A DNA stretch of 64,000 bases from assembly GCA_035528035.1 (NCBI GenBank), contig DATKZI010000014.1:310001-374000 (forward strand), written 5' to 3'. Made by a program: the position numbers and the translations under genes. Origin of the DNA: JABLTI01 sp035528035 (GTDB lineage: Archaea; Asgardarchaeota; Heimdallarchaeia; JABLTI01). Below, in pieces: positions 17,085-25,160 of this stretch; positions within the stretch are counted from its first letter, which is position 1, and each line of letters opens with the position of its first letter. The notes under the pieces were generated by a model that saw only the letters and a program-made list of their open reading frames with translations, did not search any database and had not been told where the DNA came from.

Positions 17085-19616
17085 ATGTCAAAAGAAAAAA
17101 CGAATTTTGGTAATAAATTAGTGCAAAGTTTTACGAAAGGTATTCTTAATATTGTCGTTCCGATTTTAAATCACCGAATAATCCCCTTTAGATGGCAAGC
17201 TATTGGTGGAATAGTTACTCATAAAAAATCAGGCAGTGTAGTTTTGATTCAATGCGAGAATGGTTATTTAGAAGTGAAACTTGTTTCCCCATCAATTTGG
17301 AGAATACGTGCGTCTCATAATACACTACCCAAATACCACAAATCTTGGGCCAGTCGTGAACCTGATCTTGACCTTCAAATTAAAACCGTTCAAGAATATG
17401 GTAGTCTAACTCTTAAAGAAGATAAGAATGTCTCGAGTAAAAATGATCTCATTGTTAAAGTAAGTGAGGTTGATTCCTCTGTTATTTTTGAACGAATTAA
17501 TGGTGATATTCTACATCAGGATATTGAACCTATTTCTATGAGTAAACGAGGTACTTGGATTAGAACAAAAAAAGCAGCCTCCAAAAAAGAATATCATGTT
17601 GGTTTTGGGGAGAAAACTGGTAAACTTGTTAAAAACGGTAGAAGATTGATTTTTTGGAATACTGATCAAAGTGGTTATACGACTCGAGATGATCCTCTTT
17701 ATCAAAGTGAACCATTACAAATTTCTCTTCGAGAAGATGGTACAGCATATGGTATCTTTTATGATAATTATCGCTATTCAGTTATTAAACTTGAAAAAAC
17801 TTCCACAAGTAAGGTTAATTATTATACTGAAAAAGGTCCTCTTTGTTACTATATATTTGCAGGTCCAACTCTAAAGGATGTTTCTAAACAAATTGGTGAA
17901 TTGAATGGAAAATTACCTTTACCACCTAGATGGGTTCTTGGTCATCACCAATGTCGTTGGAGTTATTATCCCGAAGAAAAGGTTAGGGAAATAGCACGCA
18001 ATTTTAGAGAGAAAGAAATTCCTTGTGACAGTATTCATTTAGATATTGACTATATGGATGGTTTCCGTTGTTTTACTTGGAATAATGAAAGATTCCCTGA
18101 TCCTAAAAAGATGATAAGTGATCTTCGAGATGATGGATTTAAAATGATCATTATGACAGATCCTGGATTAAAAGCGGATCCGGATTGGTCTATATATCAA
18201 GATTGTATTGCCAAAGATTTTCATTGTAAATTACCTGATGGGAAACCATATCTTGGAAAGGTTTGGCCTGGAAAATGTATTTTCCCTGATTTCACTAACC
18301 TAGATGTTAGAGTCTGGTGGGGGAAATTATACAAGGATTATATTGATCTTGGTATTGAAGGTTTTTGGATCGATATGGCTGAACCGTCTATTTTCGATAT
18401 TCGACGAACTGCTCCTTTTGATGTTCTTCATGATATGGAAGGTCAACCTGAAACTCATCAATATGCACACAATATCTATGGTAATGCTTTTGCAATGGCA
18501 ACTCGAGAAGGATTAGATGTTCTCCGAAGTAATAAAAGGACATTCTTATTTGGTCGAACTGCATATTCGGGTATTCAAAGGTATGCAAGTACATGGACTG
18601 GTGATAATTATAGCACATGGAAACAGCTTCAACAATCTATTCCAATGGTCTTAAGTATGGGTCTTTCAGGCCAACCTTTTGTTGCAGTAGATATTGGTGG
18701 TTTCTCTTTTAATTGCACAGCTGAACTTCTTACAAGATGGTATCAAACAGGTATTTTCTATCCTTTCTGTCGCAATCATTCTGCAAACGCTACACAACCA
18801 CAAGAACCTTGGGTTTTTGGCGAAGAGACTGAAAAAATCATCAAAAAGACTATTGAATTTCGTTATATGCTCTTGCCTTATTTGTACACAGCATTATGGG
18901 AAGCCTCTAAAGATGGTCTACCAATGATGCGTCCTCTTTTCATGGAATTTCCTACTGACAAGGAGACCTATAATGAAAAATGGCATAATTCGCAATTTAT
19001 GGTAGGTGATAAACTATTAATAACACCTATCCTTACCAAGCTTGGAAAGAATCAAAAAACGATTTCTAAGAAAATCTATTTACCTATAGGAAAATGGGTT
19101 GATTATTGGACACAAGAATATTTATCCGGTGGTAAAGTGATAACTCGAGAGGCTAAAATAAACCATTTGCCAATTTTTGTTAAAGCTGGATCAGTTATTC
19201 CGTTAGGTCCAATAGTTCCATATGTAGATAAGACTTCAGAGCATCCAATTACTTTAGAGATCTTTCCAGATAATGAAATTCAAGGATTAGCTTATTTTGA
19301 TGATGGATTAACCAAAGAATTCGAGGATGGCAACTTTAATCTATTAACTATTAGAGGAAATGATACCTCGAAAAAGCTATCGGTCGATATTTTACAATCT
19401 GGAAAAATAACTGACTTACCGACTACAAATGAAATTCTTCAACTTAGAATCCATACAAATAAAATTCCAGATGAAATTAAGATAAATGATAATATTGCTC
19501 AAATGGATTTTGAATCTGATAATCTTTATTGGTTATTAGATGAAGCCAAGAAATATTATACTATTATCATTAAAATTCCTAAATTCCCAATGGATATTCA
19601 AGTGAAATATAAATAA
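17085..19616 (+). CDS. Glycoside hydrolase family 31 alpha-glucosidase/xylosidase
   Basis: 843 residues with no signal peptide, so cytoplasmic. The GH31 (beta/alpha)8 barrel is clear: FWIDMAEPS holds the nucleophile Asp430 and STWTGDNYSTW the acid/base Asp507. Flanking conserved parts are PPRWVLGHHQCRWSYY, DSIHLDIDYMDG and GQPFVAVDIGGF. An N-terminal beta-sandwich (residues 20-270) and C-terminal beta domains complete a normal family length. It releases glucose or xylose from alpha-linked oligosaccharides, probably in storage-glycan or scavenged-sugar use. Its stop lies only 2 bp from the stop of the convergent EAP30 gene. Confidence 0.92.
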   Translation: MSKEKTNFGNKLVQSFTKGILNIVVPILNHRIIPFRWQAIGGIVTHKKSGSVVLIQCENGYLEVKLVSPSIWRIRASHNTLPKYHKSWASREPDLDLQIKTVQEYGSLTLKEDKNVSSKNDLIVKVSEVDSSVIFERINGDILHQDIEPISMSKRGTWIRTKKAASKKEYHVGFGEKTGKLVKNGRRLIFWNTDQSGYTTRDDPLYQSEPLQISLREDGTAYGIFYDNYRYSVIKLEKTSTSKVNYYTEKGPLCYYIFAGPTLKDVSKQIGELNGKLPLPPRWVLGHHQCRWSYYPEEKVREIARNFREKEIPCDSIHLDIDYMDGFRCFTWNNERFPDPKKMISDLRDDGFKMIIMTDPGLKADPDWSIYQDCIAKDFHCKLPDGKPYLGKVWPGKCIFPDFTNLDVRVWWGKLYKDYIDLGIEGFWIDMAEPSIFDIRRTAPFDVLHDMEGQPETHQYAHNIYGNAFAMATREGLDVLRSNKRTFLFGRTAYSGIQRYASTWTGDNYSTWKQLQQSIPMVLSMGLSGQPFVAVDIGGFSFNCTAELLTRWYQTGIFYPFCRNHSANATQPQEPWVFGEETEKIIKKTIEFRYMLLPYLYTALWEASKDGLPMMRPLFMEFPTDKETYNEKWHNSQFMVGDKLLITPILTKLGKNQKTISKKIYLPIGKWVDYWTQEYLSGGKVITREAKINHLPIFVKAGSVIPLGPIVPYVDKTSEHPITLEIFPDNEIQGLAYFDDGLTKEFEDGNFNLLTIRGNDTSKKLSVDILQSGKITDLPTTNEILQLRIHTNKIPDEIKINDNIAQMDFESDNLYWLLDEAKKYYTIIIKIPKFPMDIQVKYK

Positions 19617-19620
19617 TTAT

Positions 19621-20667
19621 TCAAGTATTCTTCTCAGTTAGACCTGGGAAGTAATACTTTGTTCCAGTTGAATAATCTACGTCTCTTATTGCACAACCAG
19701 CTTTAACAAATTTATCTAATTCTTCATTTGCTTTTTCTATGGTCCAACCTGTTTCTAACATAAGACTCTCTAATGTTAGGTATCCTTGTGGTTCAGCTAA
19801 TGCCAAAATAACGTTTGCTTCACTTTCTGAAGGTTTCAAAGTTACCCAATACAGTCCCTCTCTATCTTGATTTAAAATTAGAAAACCATTTATTGATAAC
19901 ATTTCAACAGCTTTAATTATATCAGTCAATTCTGATTTGACTCGAGGATAATCATCATTCAACTGAGTTGCGATTACACGTAAAGATATTGGTTCACTTG
20001 AATGTTCTAAACCAAATGAAAAAACAATTTTTAAAATTATATTTCCTAATTGTTCATAATACTTACTTTTTCCTACAAATTTTGGTTTTTCAAGTGTAAT
20101 AATACCTTTTAATGCACCAGCTTTTTCAGCTAACTCAAGTTCTTTATTGAATCTTGTTAATAAAGCAGATGCTGTTTCTTCGGATGATTGAACTGTTGTT
20201 TTTATATTATTTTTACTAGAAATTAATTCATCAATTACTTGAATATTTTCAATAACCGAACGTACAAGAGAGGTTAATTTTTCTAGATCTTTAAAAATTA
20301 TTAATGAATCAATTTTCTTTAAATCATCTTTAAGATCCCATACTCTACTAAAAGTAATGAAATCAAAAAGGATACAATTGTTTGTAATCATTTTGCGGTC
20401 TTTATCAGAAGTGCTCGGATGAAATCGCAATTCATCATCACGAGTTCTATCGATGAGTGTATCAATTCGTGTTTTTATTTGAAGAACAAATTGCTTTGCT
20501 TCAGGAACAAATTTGCTTGATTCAAGAGCATTTAAAATAATCTTTCTGTTATCGAATAGCAAAAGTATTATTGCCTCATGCAATTTTTGTTCATAAATAA
20601 ACAATTTGTTTAAATCTTTAGGAGTAACGATTAAATTTTGCAATGCTTTAAGCTTATCATCACTCAT
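19621..20667 (-). CDS. EAP30-domain ESCRT-II protein (Vps22/Vps36-like)
   Basis: 348 residues; AGGAG lies 9 nt before the ATG. From about residue 200 the sequence follows eukaryotic Vps22/SNF8 closely: KYYEQLGNIILKIVFSFG corresponds to the FYYELGVQII helix, a first winged helix follows (ISLRVIATQLNDDY to GLYWVTLKP), and then LALAEPQGYLTLESL, GWTIEKANEELDKFVKAG and KYYFPGL reproduce the second winged helix (human LAEKNGYVT, W, HYWLPAL). Residues 1-195 are a helical extension not recognised. ESCRT-II links ubiquitinated cargo to ESCRT-III during membrane remodelling in eukaryotes, and Asgard archaea encode EAP30 and Vps25 homologues. No other ESCRT gene is in the window. The family call is from recalled sequence similarity. 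Confidence 0.8.
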   Translation of the reverse strand: MSDDKLKALQNLIVTPKDLNKLFIYEQKLHEAIILLLFDNRKIILNALESSKFVPEAKQFVLQIKTRIDTLIDRTRDDELRFHPSTSDKDRKMITNNCILFDFITFSRVWDLKDDLKKIDSLIIFKDLEKLTSLVRSVIENIQVIDELISSKNNIKTTVQSSEETASALLTRFNKELELAEKAGALKGIITLEKPKFVGKSKYYEQLGNIILKIVFSFGLEHSSEPISLRVIATQLNDDYPRVKSELTDIIKAVEMLSINGFLILNQDREGLYWVTLKPSESEANVILALAEPQGYLTLESLMLETGWTIEKANEELDKFVKAGCAIRDVDYSTGTKYYFPGLTEKNT

Positions 20668-20835
20668 TGATATTAACTCCTGTTTTTTCTTTCTACTTAG
20701 AAATGCTAGTCCAGCTATTAAAAAGCTATTGAAATTAACTTATTTTATTGACAATTTATTTGATTTTAATTTATTACAATAATTCTTTAATAACAGTAAA
20801 TATTAGTATACTATATATTTTAGGAGAAATACTTT

Positions 20836-21063
20836 ATGAAATTATTATTAGATAATTTGCACGATAAAAAAGCTAGAACAAAATCGAAAAAATCTATTTT
20901 TACTACTGTTGGTATCATAGCCGTAGTTGCTGTTATTGGTATGGTCTTTGCAGGTGCAACCTCATTTGTTGGAATTATACTTGCAGCAGGAATTTTAGTA
21001 GCAATCGTTGCTGGTGTGTATTTCTTGCTTCGTGCTGTTGATGATCTTCCTAGTGTTGGTTAA
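20836..21063 (+). CDS. Small two-helix membrane protein
   Basis: 75 residues, with AGGAG 10 nt before the ATG. A basic N-terminus (residues 1-24, many Lys) precedes two hydrophobic segments (about 25-45 and 46-68) joined by a very short Gly-rich turn, forming a helical hairpin. No family recognised. It is divergent from the EAP30 gene across a 168 bp AT-rich promoter region. Confidence 0.6.
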   Translation: MKLLLDNLHDKKARTKSKKSIFTTVGIIAVVAVIGMVFAGATSFVGIILAAGILVAIVAGVYFLLRAVDDLPSVG

Positions 21064-21236
21064 GTAAAGTATGTAGATTATCGAAAATACTTTTTAGTAT
21101 AATCATTTTTTTATTAATTAGTAAGAATTTCAATATATTAACGATTGTTGAATTAAAAAAGTCCCAACAAATATCAAACTAGTCCTTTAAAAGTTAATTA
21201 AATGTTTGAAAGAAGAATTAACAGTTACAAGAATAT

Positions 21237-21250
21237 ATTTATATTTAATA
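21237..21250 (+). promoter_or_regulatory. TATA box for candidate small RNA
   Basis: The segment ATTTATATTTAAT lies about 25 nt upstream of the first hairpin at 21269, the usual archaeal TATA-to-start distance. No open frame begins downstream before 21485. Confidence 0.4.
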
Positions 21251-21261
21251 TTAACCTATGT

Positions 21262-21366
21262 TATATTAGCGTGCATAATGCCATTTGGCACGCCATTTTG
21301 AATATTGACTATCTCCTGTTTCGACGCGGGACTTTTCTTTATGGAAGGTTCCCGCGTTTTTGTTTT
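21262..21366 (+). ncRNA. Candidate structured small RNA with intrinsic terminator
   Basis: This fills a 421 bp gap (21064-21484) with no protein gene. GCGTGC 21269-21274 can pair with GCACGC 21288-21293, with an alternative inner hairpin TGCCATTTGGCA. A second GC-rich hairpin pairs ACGCGGGA 21324-21331 with TCCCGCGT 21350-21357 and runs straight into TTTTTGTTTT, a terminator shape. Both stems stand out in very AT-rich surroundings, and a TATA box lies at the right distance. It could be an independent sRNA or an attenuator leader for the CYTH gene 120 bp downstream. No known RNA family recognised. Confidence 0.5.
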
Positions 21367-21484
21367 CGAAGGATCTAAAAATCATTTTTTTAGGTTAATA
21401 CCTGTTTTTTCCTTGAAATCATATTCTTGTATTACCAAAAAATTAGCTATTAAGAGAATATTGATATTTTAATTTAATCTAGAA

Positions 21485-22021
21485 ATGATTATGATTGATG
21501 TTGAAATTAAAGCTAAATGCTCGAATCATGATACTATAAGAGAAATTCTGAAATCAAAAAACGCTCGTTTTGGTGGTTTAGATAAACAAATAGATGTTTA
21601 TTTTCAAACAAATATTGGTCGTCTCAAACTTCGTAAAGGGCAAATAGAAAATTCTTTAGTTTTTTATGAGCGTGAAAATATCCAAGGTATTAAACCAAGT
21701 GAATTCCAATTATACAAATCAGCTGATCCTGTATCTCTTGAAAAAATCTTACGAGCTTCCTTAGGTGTTCTTGTTGAAGTTGAAAAAACAAGAGAAATGT
21801 ATTACATCAACAATATAAAATTTAATCTCGACAAAGTTAAAGGATTAGGACAATTCATTGAAATTGAAGCTATGACAGAAGACAGAAATGAAATTGATGT
21901 TCTAAATAAAATTGTTGAATCCTATATAGAGATTTTTGGCATTCAATCCCAAGATATTCAAAGTCATTCTTATAGTGATCTATTGCTAAGAAGTCAACAA
22001 TTAACTCTCAAGGATGATTAA
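21485..22021 (+). CDS. CYTH-domain protein (class IV adenylate cyclase / triphosphatase-like)
   Basis: 178 residues covering one CYTH tunnel domain. The N-terminal ExExK is seen as VEIKAK, followed by RLKLRKG, VEVEKTREMY and NLDKVKGLGQFIEIE, ending with the SYSDLL helix. These are the acidic and basic rows that bind metal and triphosphate. Members either hydrolyse organic or inorganic triphosphates or, in class IV cyclases, make cAMP; archaeal members are generally of uncertain activity. It converges with the RING-like gene across a strong hairpin. Confidence 0.88.
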   Translation: MIMIDVEIKAKCSNHDTIREILKSKNARFGGLDKQIDVYFQTNIGRLKLRKGQIENSLVFYERENIQGIKPSEFQLYKSADPVSLEKILRASLGVLVEVEKTREMYYINNIKFNLDKVKGLGQFIEIEAMTEDRNEIDVLNKIVESYIEIFGIQSQDIQSHSYSDLLLRSQQLTLKDD

Positions 22022-22053
22022 TATTACAATTAACATCAAGAATATAAAAAAAA

Positions 22054-22079
22054 CTATCCTTCCAATATAGGAAGGATAG
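22054..22079. terminator. Bidirectional hairpin terminator
   Basis: A perfect 10-bp stem, CTATCCTTCC 22054-22063 and GGAAGGATAG 22070-22079, with loop AATATA, between the convergent CYTH and RING-like genes. An A run precedes it and a T-rich stretch follows, so it can stop transcripts from either side. Confidence 0.75.
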
Positions 22080-22102
22080 CTCTCATTTTTCACCTACCTA
22101 AT

Positions 22103-25100
22103 TCATTTTTTTTTCCCGACGACTTTTAATGATTCAGGTTTTAATTTCTGCTGACATACAGGACAGGTCCCTTTTACTTTTATCCACTCGAGCAAATGCT
22201 CTTTGTGGGCTATGTTTTGGCAGTGAGTACATTCTAAGTAGTCTGCACCAAATGATATTGGCAATTTGCACACACTACAATAGACTGTATCAACCCCACA
22301 ATTCGAACATGGTTCATTTATGTTCGTTCGCTCTTCTCCACATGAAAAACATTTTATTGTCCTCTTTTCAATTCTCTCTCTTATTGCTTCATGATCTATT
22401 GGCAAAGACATTTCACTTGGCATTACTCCCAAACTAATCAAACTGGTTATTTCAGATACTATGCGATTCTTTTGTTCATTTGGTGCTCCTTGGTAGGCCA
22501 TTTGCAAATAGTTTAATGATGCTTGTAATTCTTCATTATCTTTTAACACTAACCCCAACTGTTCGGCTACGAGATAAAGAGGAATATCCAATGTAATTCC
22601 ATAAATGACTTTTGTTTGACCACTCATGATGTTAAGATTTTGGAACTCTTTTTGTAAAACATTGATTTTTTCTGAACCCTTTTTCATTTTTAATGCTTCA
22701 ACTATTCTCCCCAACGGTGTCATTAGCCACTCTAATGTATCGATATATTGATGATTACTAACTTTTTCTAGTGATTTTTGTGCTTCCATCCAATAGGATA
22801 ATCCATCTTCAAAATTCCCTTGGTCAATAAGATTTTGACCAATATTCAATTGATCCCTTGCACGATATTTATGGAAATGAGGTATAAACGTAGGCAAATA
22901 ATCTTCAGCTAATACCAAACCAGCTTTCCAATCCCCTTCTTTTGTATATCTTCTTAGTAACGAATTAATTGCTTGTTTTTTGAATGTTTTATATTCCAAT
23001 TCTAAAGGTTCTTTGTAAGAGAAATAATAATCTAATTCTTGAACAGTTTGTTTGCTTATCGCTAAACCAAATCCCACATAAATTATTAACACCAAAATAA
23101 CAGCGATCCAAAATACCATTAACATATCATTAAAGGTGAATGCAATTTTATTAGTAACGATCATTTCAGTTGAAATTTCAAAAATCCCTGCTGTTGTTTC
23201 AAAACGTATTCTTAATACTTCAAAATATTTTGAAGCAGGTATAGTTCCGATAAAAGTAAATTGAATTTCTTTAATAGATTCGGTATTTGGATTTATTATG
23301 AAGTTTGTACTAACTGCTCTATAAGTTGCTTTAGGGATAATTGAAGCATTTGCTACTAATGTTTCCTGCAAATTGTTTGTGATTTGTAATTCAAATGTTC
23401 CATTTAAAGAATCTACTTTCCTTAAAATAATTATTTTCGATGGTGTTTTTACACTAAATTCAGGTAATTTATTTACATATAGTATCGTATTTGAATTGTA
23501 AAGTATTAATGAATCAAAACTGATTTCTATTGAAAAGACCTTTTCCTCCGCGGCATTTGAGGATAATTCATCAAAGGTATATGAGAAATTTTGTGGTAAT
23601 TGAGTGAAAATTTTTTCCGAATTTGAATCTCCAACAATACTAACATCAACTGTTAAATCTGTTCTAGCTTGTAGTACCCCATCATAATTGTATATTTCCA
23701 ATCTAAACTCATTAACAGCGTTTTCGTGTAATACCTCTGAATTCCCTTTAAGCTTAAAAGGCAAATGTTGAATTTCATAGAAAGATATTGCATCTCTGTT
23801 TTGATCATTTTTTCCAACAAACATTCCTATTTGCATTGTTGTTGTTGTTAGTGAACTACTCAATCTGATTCTTCGTAAAGGTGTTTCTCCAAAATCAATC
23901 TGTGTAAAGCCTGAATTTGAATAAATTCCATAATCACTTAAACTTAATGTTGTGAAATCATATGTTGTGATAATTATCTCACTAGTATTGTCTAAATTTA
24001 TATCAATAATTAAACCATCCACACTCCAATCAGGAGTCTGTTCTACCCTTATACCCATTGTTCCCGCAACGAGCCCATCATTATATGAAATGATCAAACA
24101 ATATGGATAATTTTCCATCCCATTATCTATAATAGTCCCAAACAAGGCTACTTTATTTATTGCTTCACCTTTAATAGAATAAGGTTTCATATTGTAAACT
24201 CTAAAGATATCCGAACCAAATGAAAATGAGGAATTACTATATAAAATGAAATCTCTTATGGTTGCTTTTTCTAGACCAATAGATAAAGTATATGATTTCA
24301 AAGTAGGACTTGTTTTTATTCCCGCTATAATAAAGTAGATTATATCATCTTCAGTGAATTGTAATAAATCGATAAATTGATTATTACTATTTCCCCAAGC
24401 AAATGTATTAGTTATAGTGTAATTTTTTTGTATGGTATTATAAGTCAATTCAACTAGAACCATTTCAGTATCTGTTTTATTTGTTCCAAAGAGATACAAT
24501 TCAGCTTTATTATCTCCATCGATATCGAATATTTCAAAGTCTTTTACACTTTCTAATATATCAGATGAAATGGTAAGAGAATAATTTAATATCAATCCAT
24601 TTAGCGAATATTCTAAGAAGTCTAATGCAAAATAGGTAGTATCAATAGTTTTTAGGAGGACTATTAAAAACTGGTCTTTTGTTCCATCTAGACTTTTATC
24701 TGAAATTTGTCCACACAAATATTCAGAATCTGATGAAATTAAAGAGTCAACAAATGTACTGTAAATTGATGATTGAATATTACCACTAATACGTTCAAAT
24801 GAATATAGCTCAATAAATCCATGTGGATTATTTGTAGCATTTTTTACAGATCCTAAAGTAGCTAAAACTTCTTCCATTCCAGCTAATCCATTTATGGTCA
24901 AAGTATCTTTTACTATTATTGAATTATTATAATCCACAGTTCCAAAATTTGAGGTGGTAAAATCATAGTGGCTATTATCCACTAATGTAAATGATTGATC
25001 CTTTACTAAAGATGCTTCAGTAATTGTTTCTCCATTTCTTACAGCTTTTAGAGATAAAGCTGCAATTAGTATTGATGCAAGAATTATTGTTGAGATAATG

Positions 25101-25126
25101 ATGAATGATCGAAATTCTTTTTTCAT
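22103..25126 (-). CDS. Membrane protein with large ectodomain and C-terminal cytoplasmic RING-like zinc finger
   Basis: 1007 residues. An N-terminal hydrophobic segment (8-26) and a second membrane helix at about 667-690 put residues 30-660 outside the cell; that part has beta-propeller-like FG-GAP character (DFEIFDGDNKAEL style loops). Residues 695-910 are helical repeats of TPR type. The C-terminus has a zinc ribbon (CFSC at 926, CSNC at 940) and then a RING-like finger: CSVC at 950, CTHC at 966, His974, His977 and CPVC at 988-991. The C2-C2-H-H-C2 order resembles RING-H2 / Nse1-type fingers used by ubiquitin ligases. It lies 34 bp downstream of the VWA gene, probably in one operon. Ligase activity is inferred only from the finger. 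Confidence 0.75.
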   Translation of the reverse strand: MKKEFRSFIIISTIILASILIAALSLKAVRNGETITEASLVKDQSFTLVDNSHYDFTTSNFGTVDYNNSIIVKDTLTINGLAGMEEVLATLGSVKNATNNPHGFIELYSFERISGNIQSSIYSTFVDSLISSDSEYLCGQISDKSLDGTKDQFLIVLLKTIDTTYFALDFLEYSLNGLILNYSLTISSDILESVKDFEIFDIDGDNKAELYLFGTNKTDTEMVLVELTYNTIQKNYTITNTFAWGNSNNQFIDLLQFTEDDIIYFIIAGIKTSPTLKSYTLSIGLEKATIRDFILYSNSSFSFGSDIFRVYNMKPYSIKGEAINKVALFGTIIDNGMENYPYCLIISYNDGLVAGTMGIRVEQTPDWSVDGLIIDINLDNTSEIIITTYDFTTLSLSDYGIYSNSGFTQIDFGETPLRRIRLSSSLTTTTMQIGMFVGKNDQNRDAISFYEIQHLPFKLKGNSEVLHENAVNEFRLEIYNYDGVLQARTDLTVDVSIVGDSNSEKIFTQLPQNFSYTFDELSSNAAEEKVFSIEISFDSLILYNSNTILYVNKLPEFSVKTPSKIIILRKVDSLNGTFELQITNNLQETLVANASIIPKATYRAVSTNFIINPNTESIKEIQFTFIGTIPASKYFEVLRIRFETTAGIFEISTEMIVTNKIAFTFNDMLMVFWIAVILVLIIYVGFGLAISKQTVQELDYYFSYKEPLELEYKTFKKQAINSLLRRYTKEGDWKAGLVLAEDYLPTFIPHFHKYRARDQLNIGQNLIDQGNFEDGLSYWMEAQKSLEKVSNHQYIDTLEWLMTPLGRIVEALKMKKGSEKINVLQKEFQNLNIMSGQTKVIYGITLDIPLYLVAEQLGLVLKDNEELQASLNYLQMAYQGAPNEQKNRIVSEITSLISLGVMPSEMSLPIDHEAIRERIEKRTIKCFSCGEERTNINEPCSNCGVDTVYCSVCKLPISFGADYLECTHCQNIAHKEHLLEWIKVKGTCPVCQQKLKPESLKVVGKKK

Positions 25127-25160
25127 TTTACCAGGCCTCTTCTCTTAATAAAAGAGGAAG

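Noticed and set aside
21262..21366. tRNA or 5S-like identity of the candidate small RNA
   Set aside because: No T-arm, anticodon arm or 3' CCA pattern, and too short for 5S rRNA.
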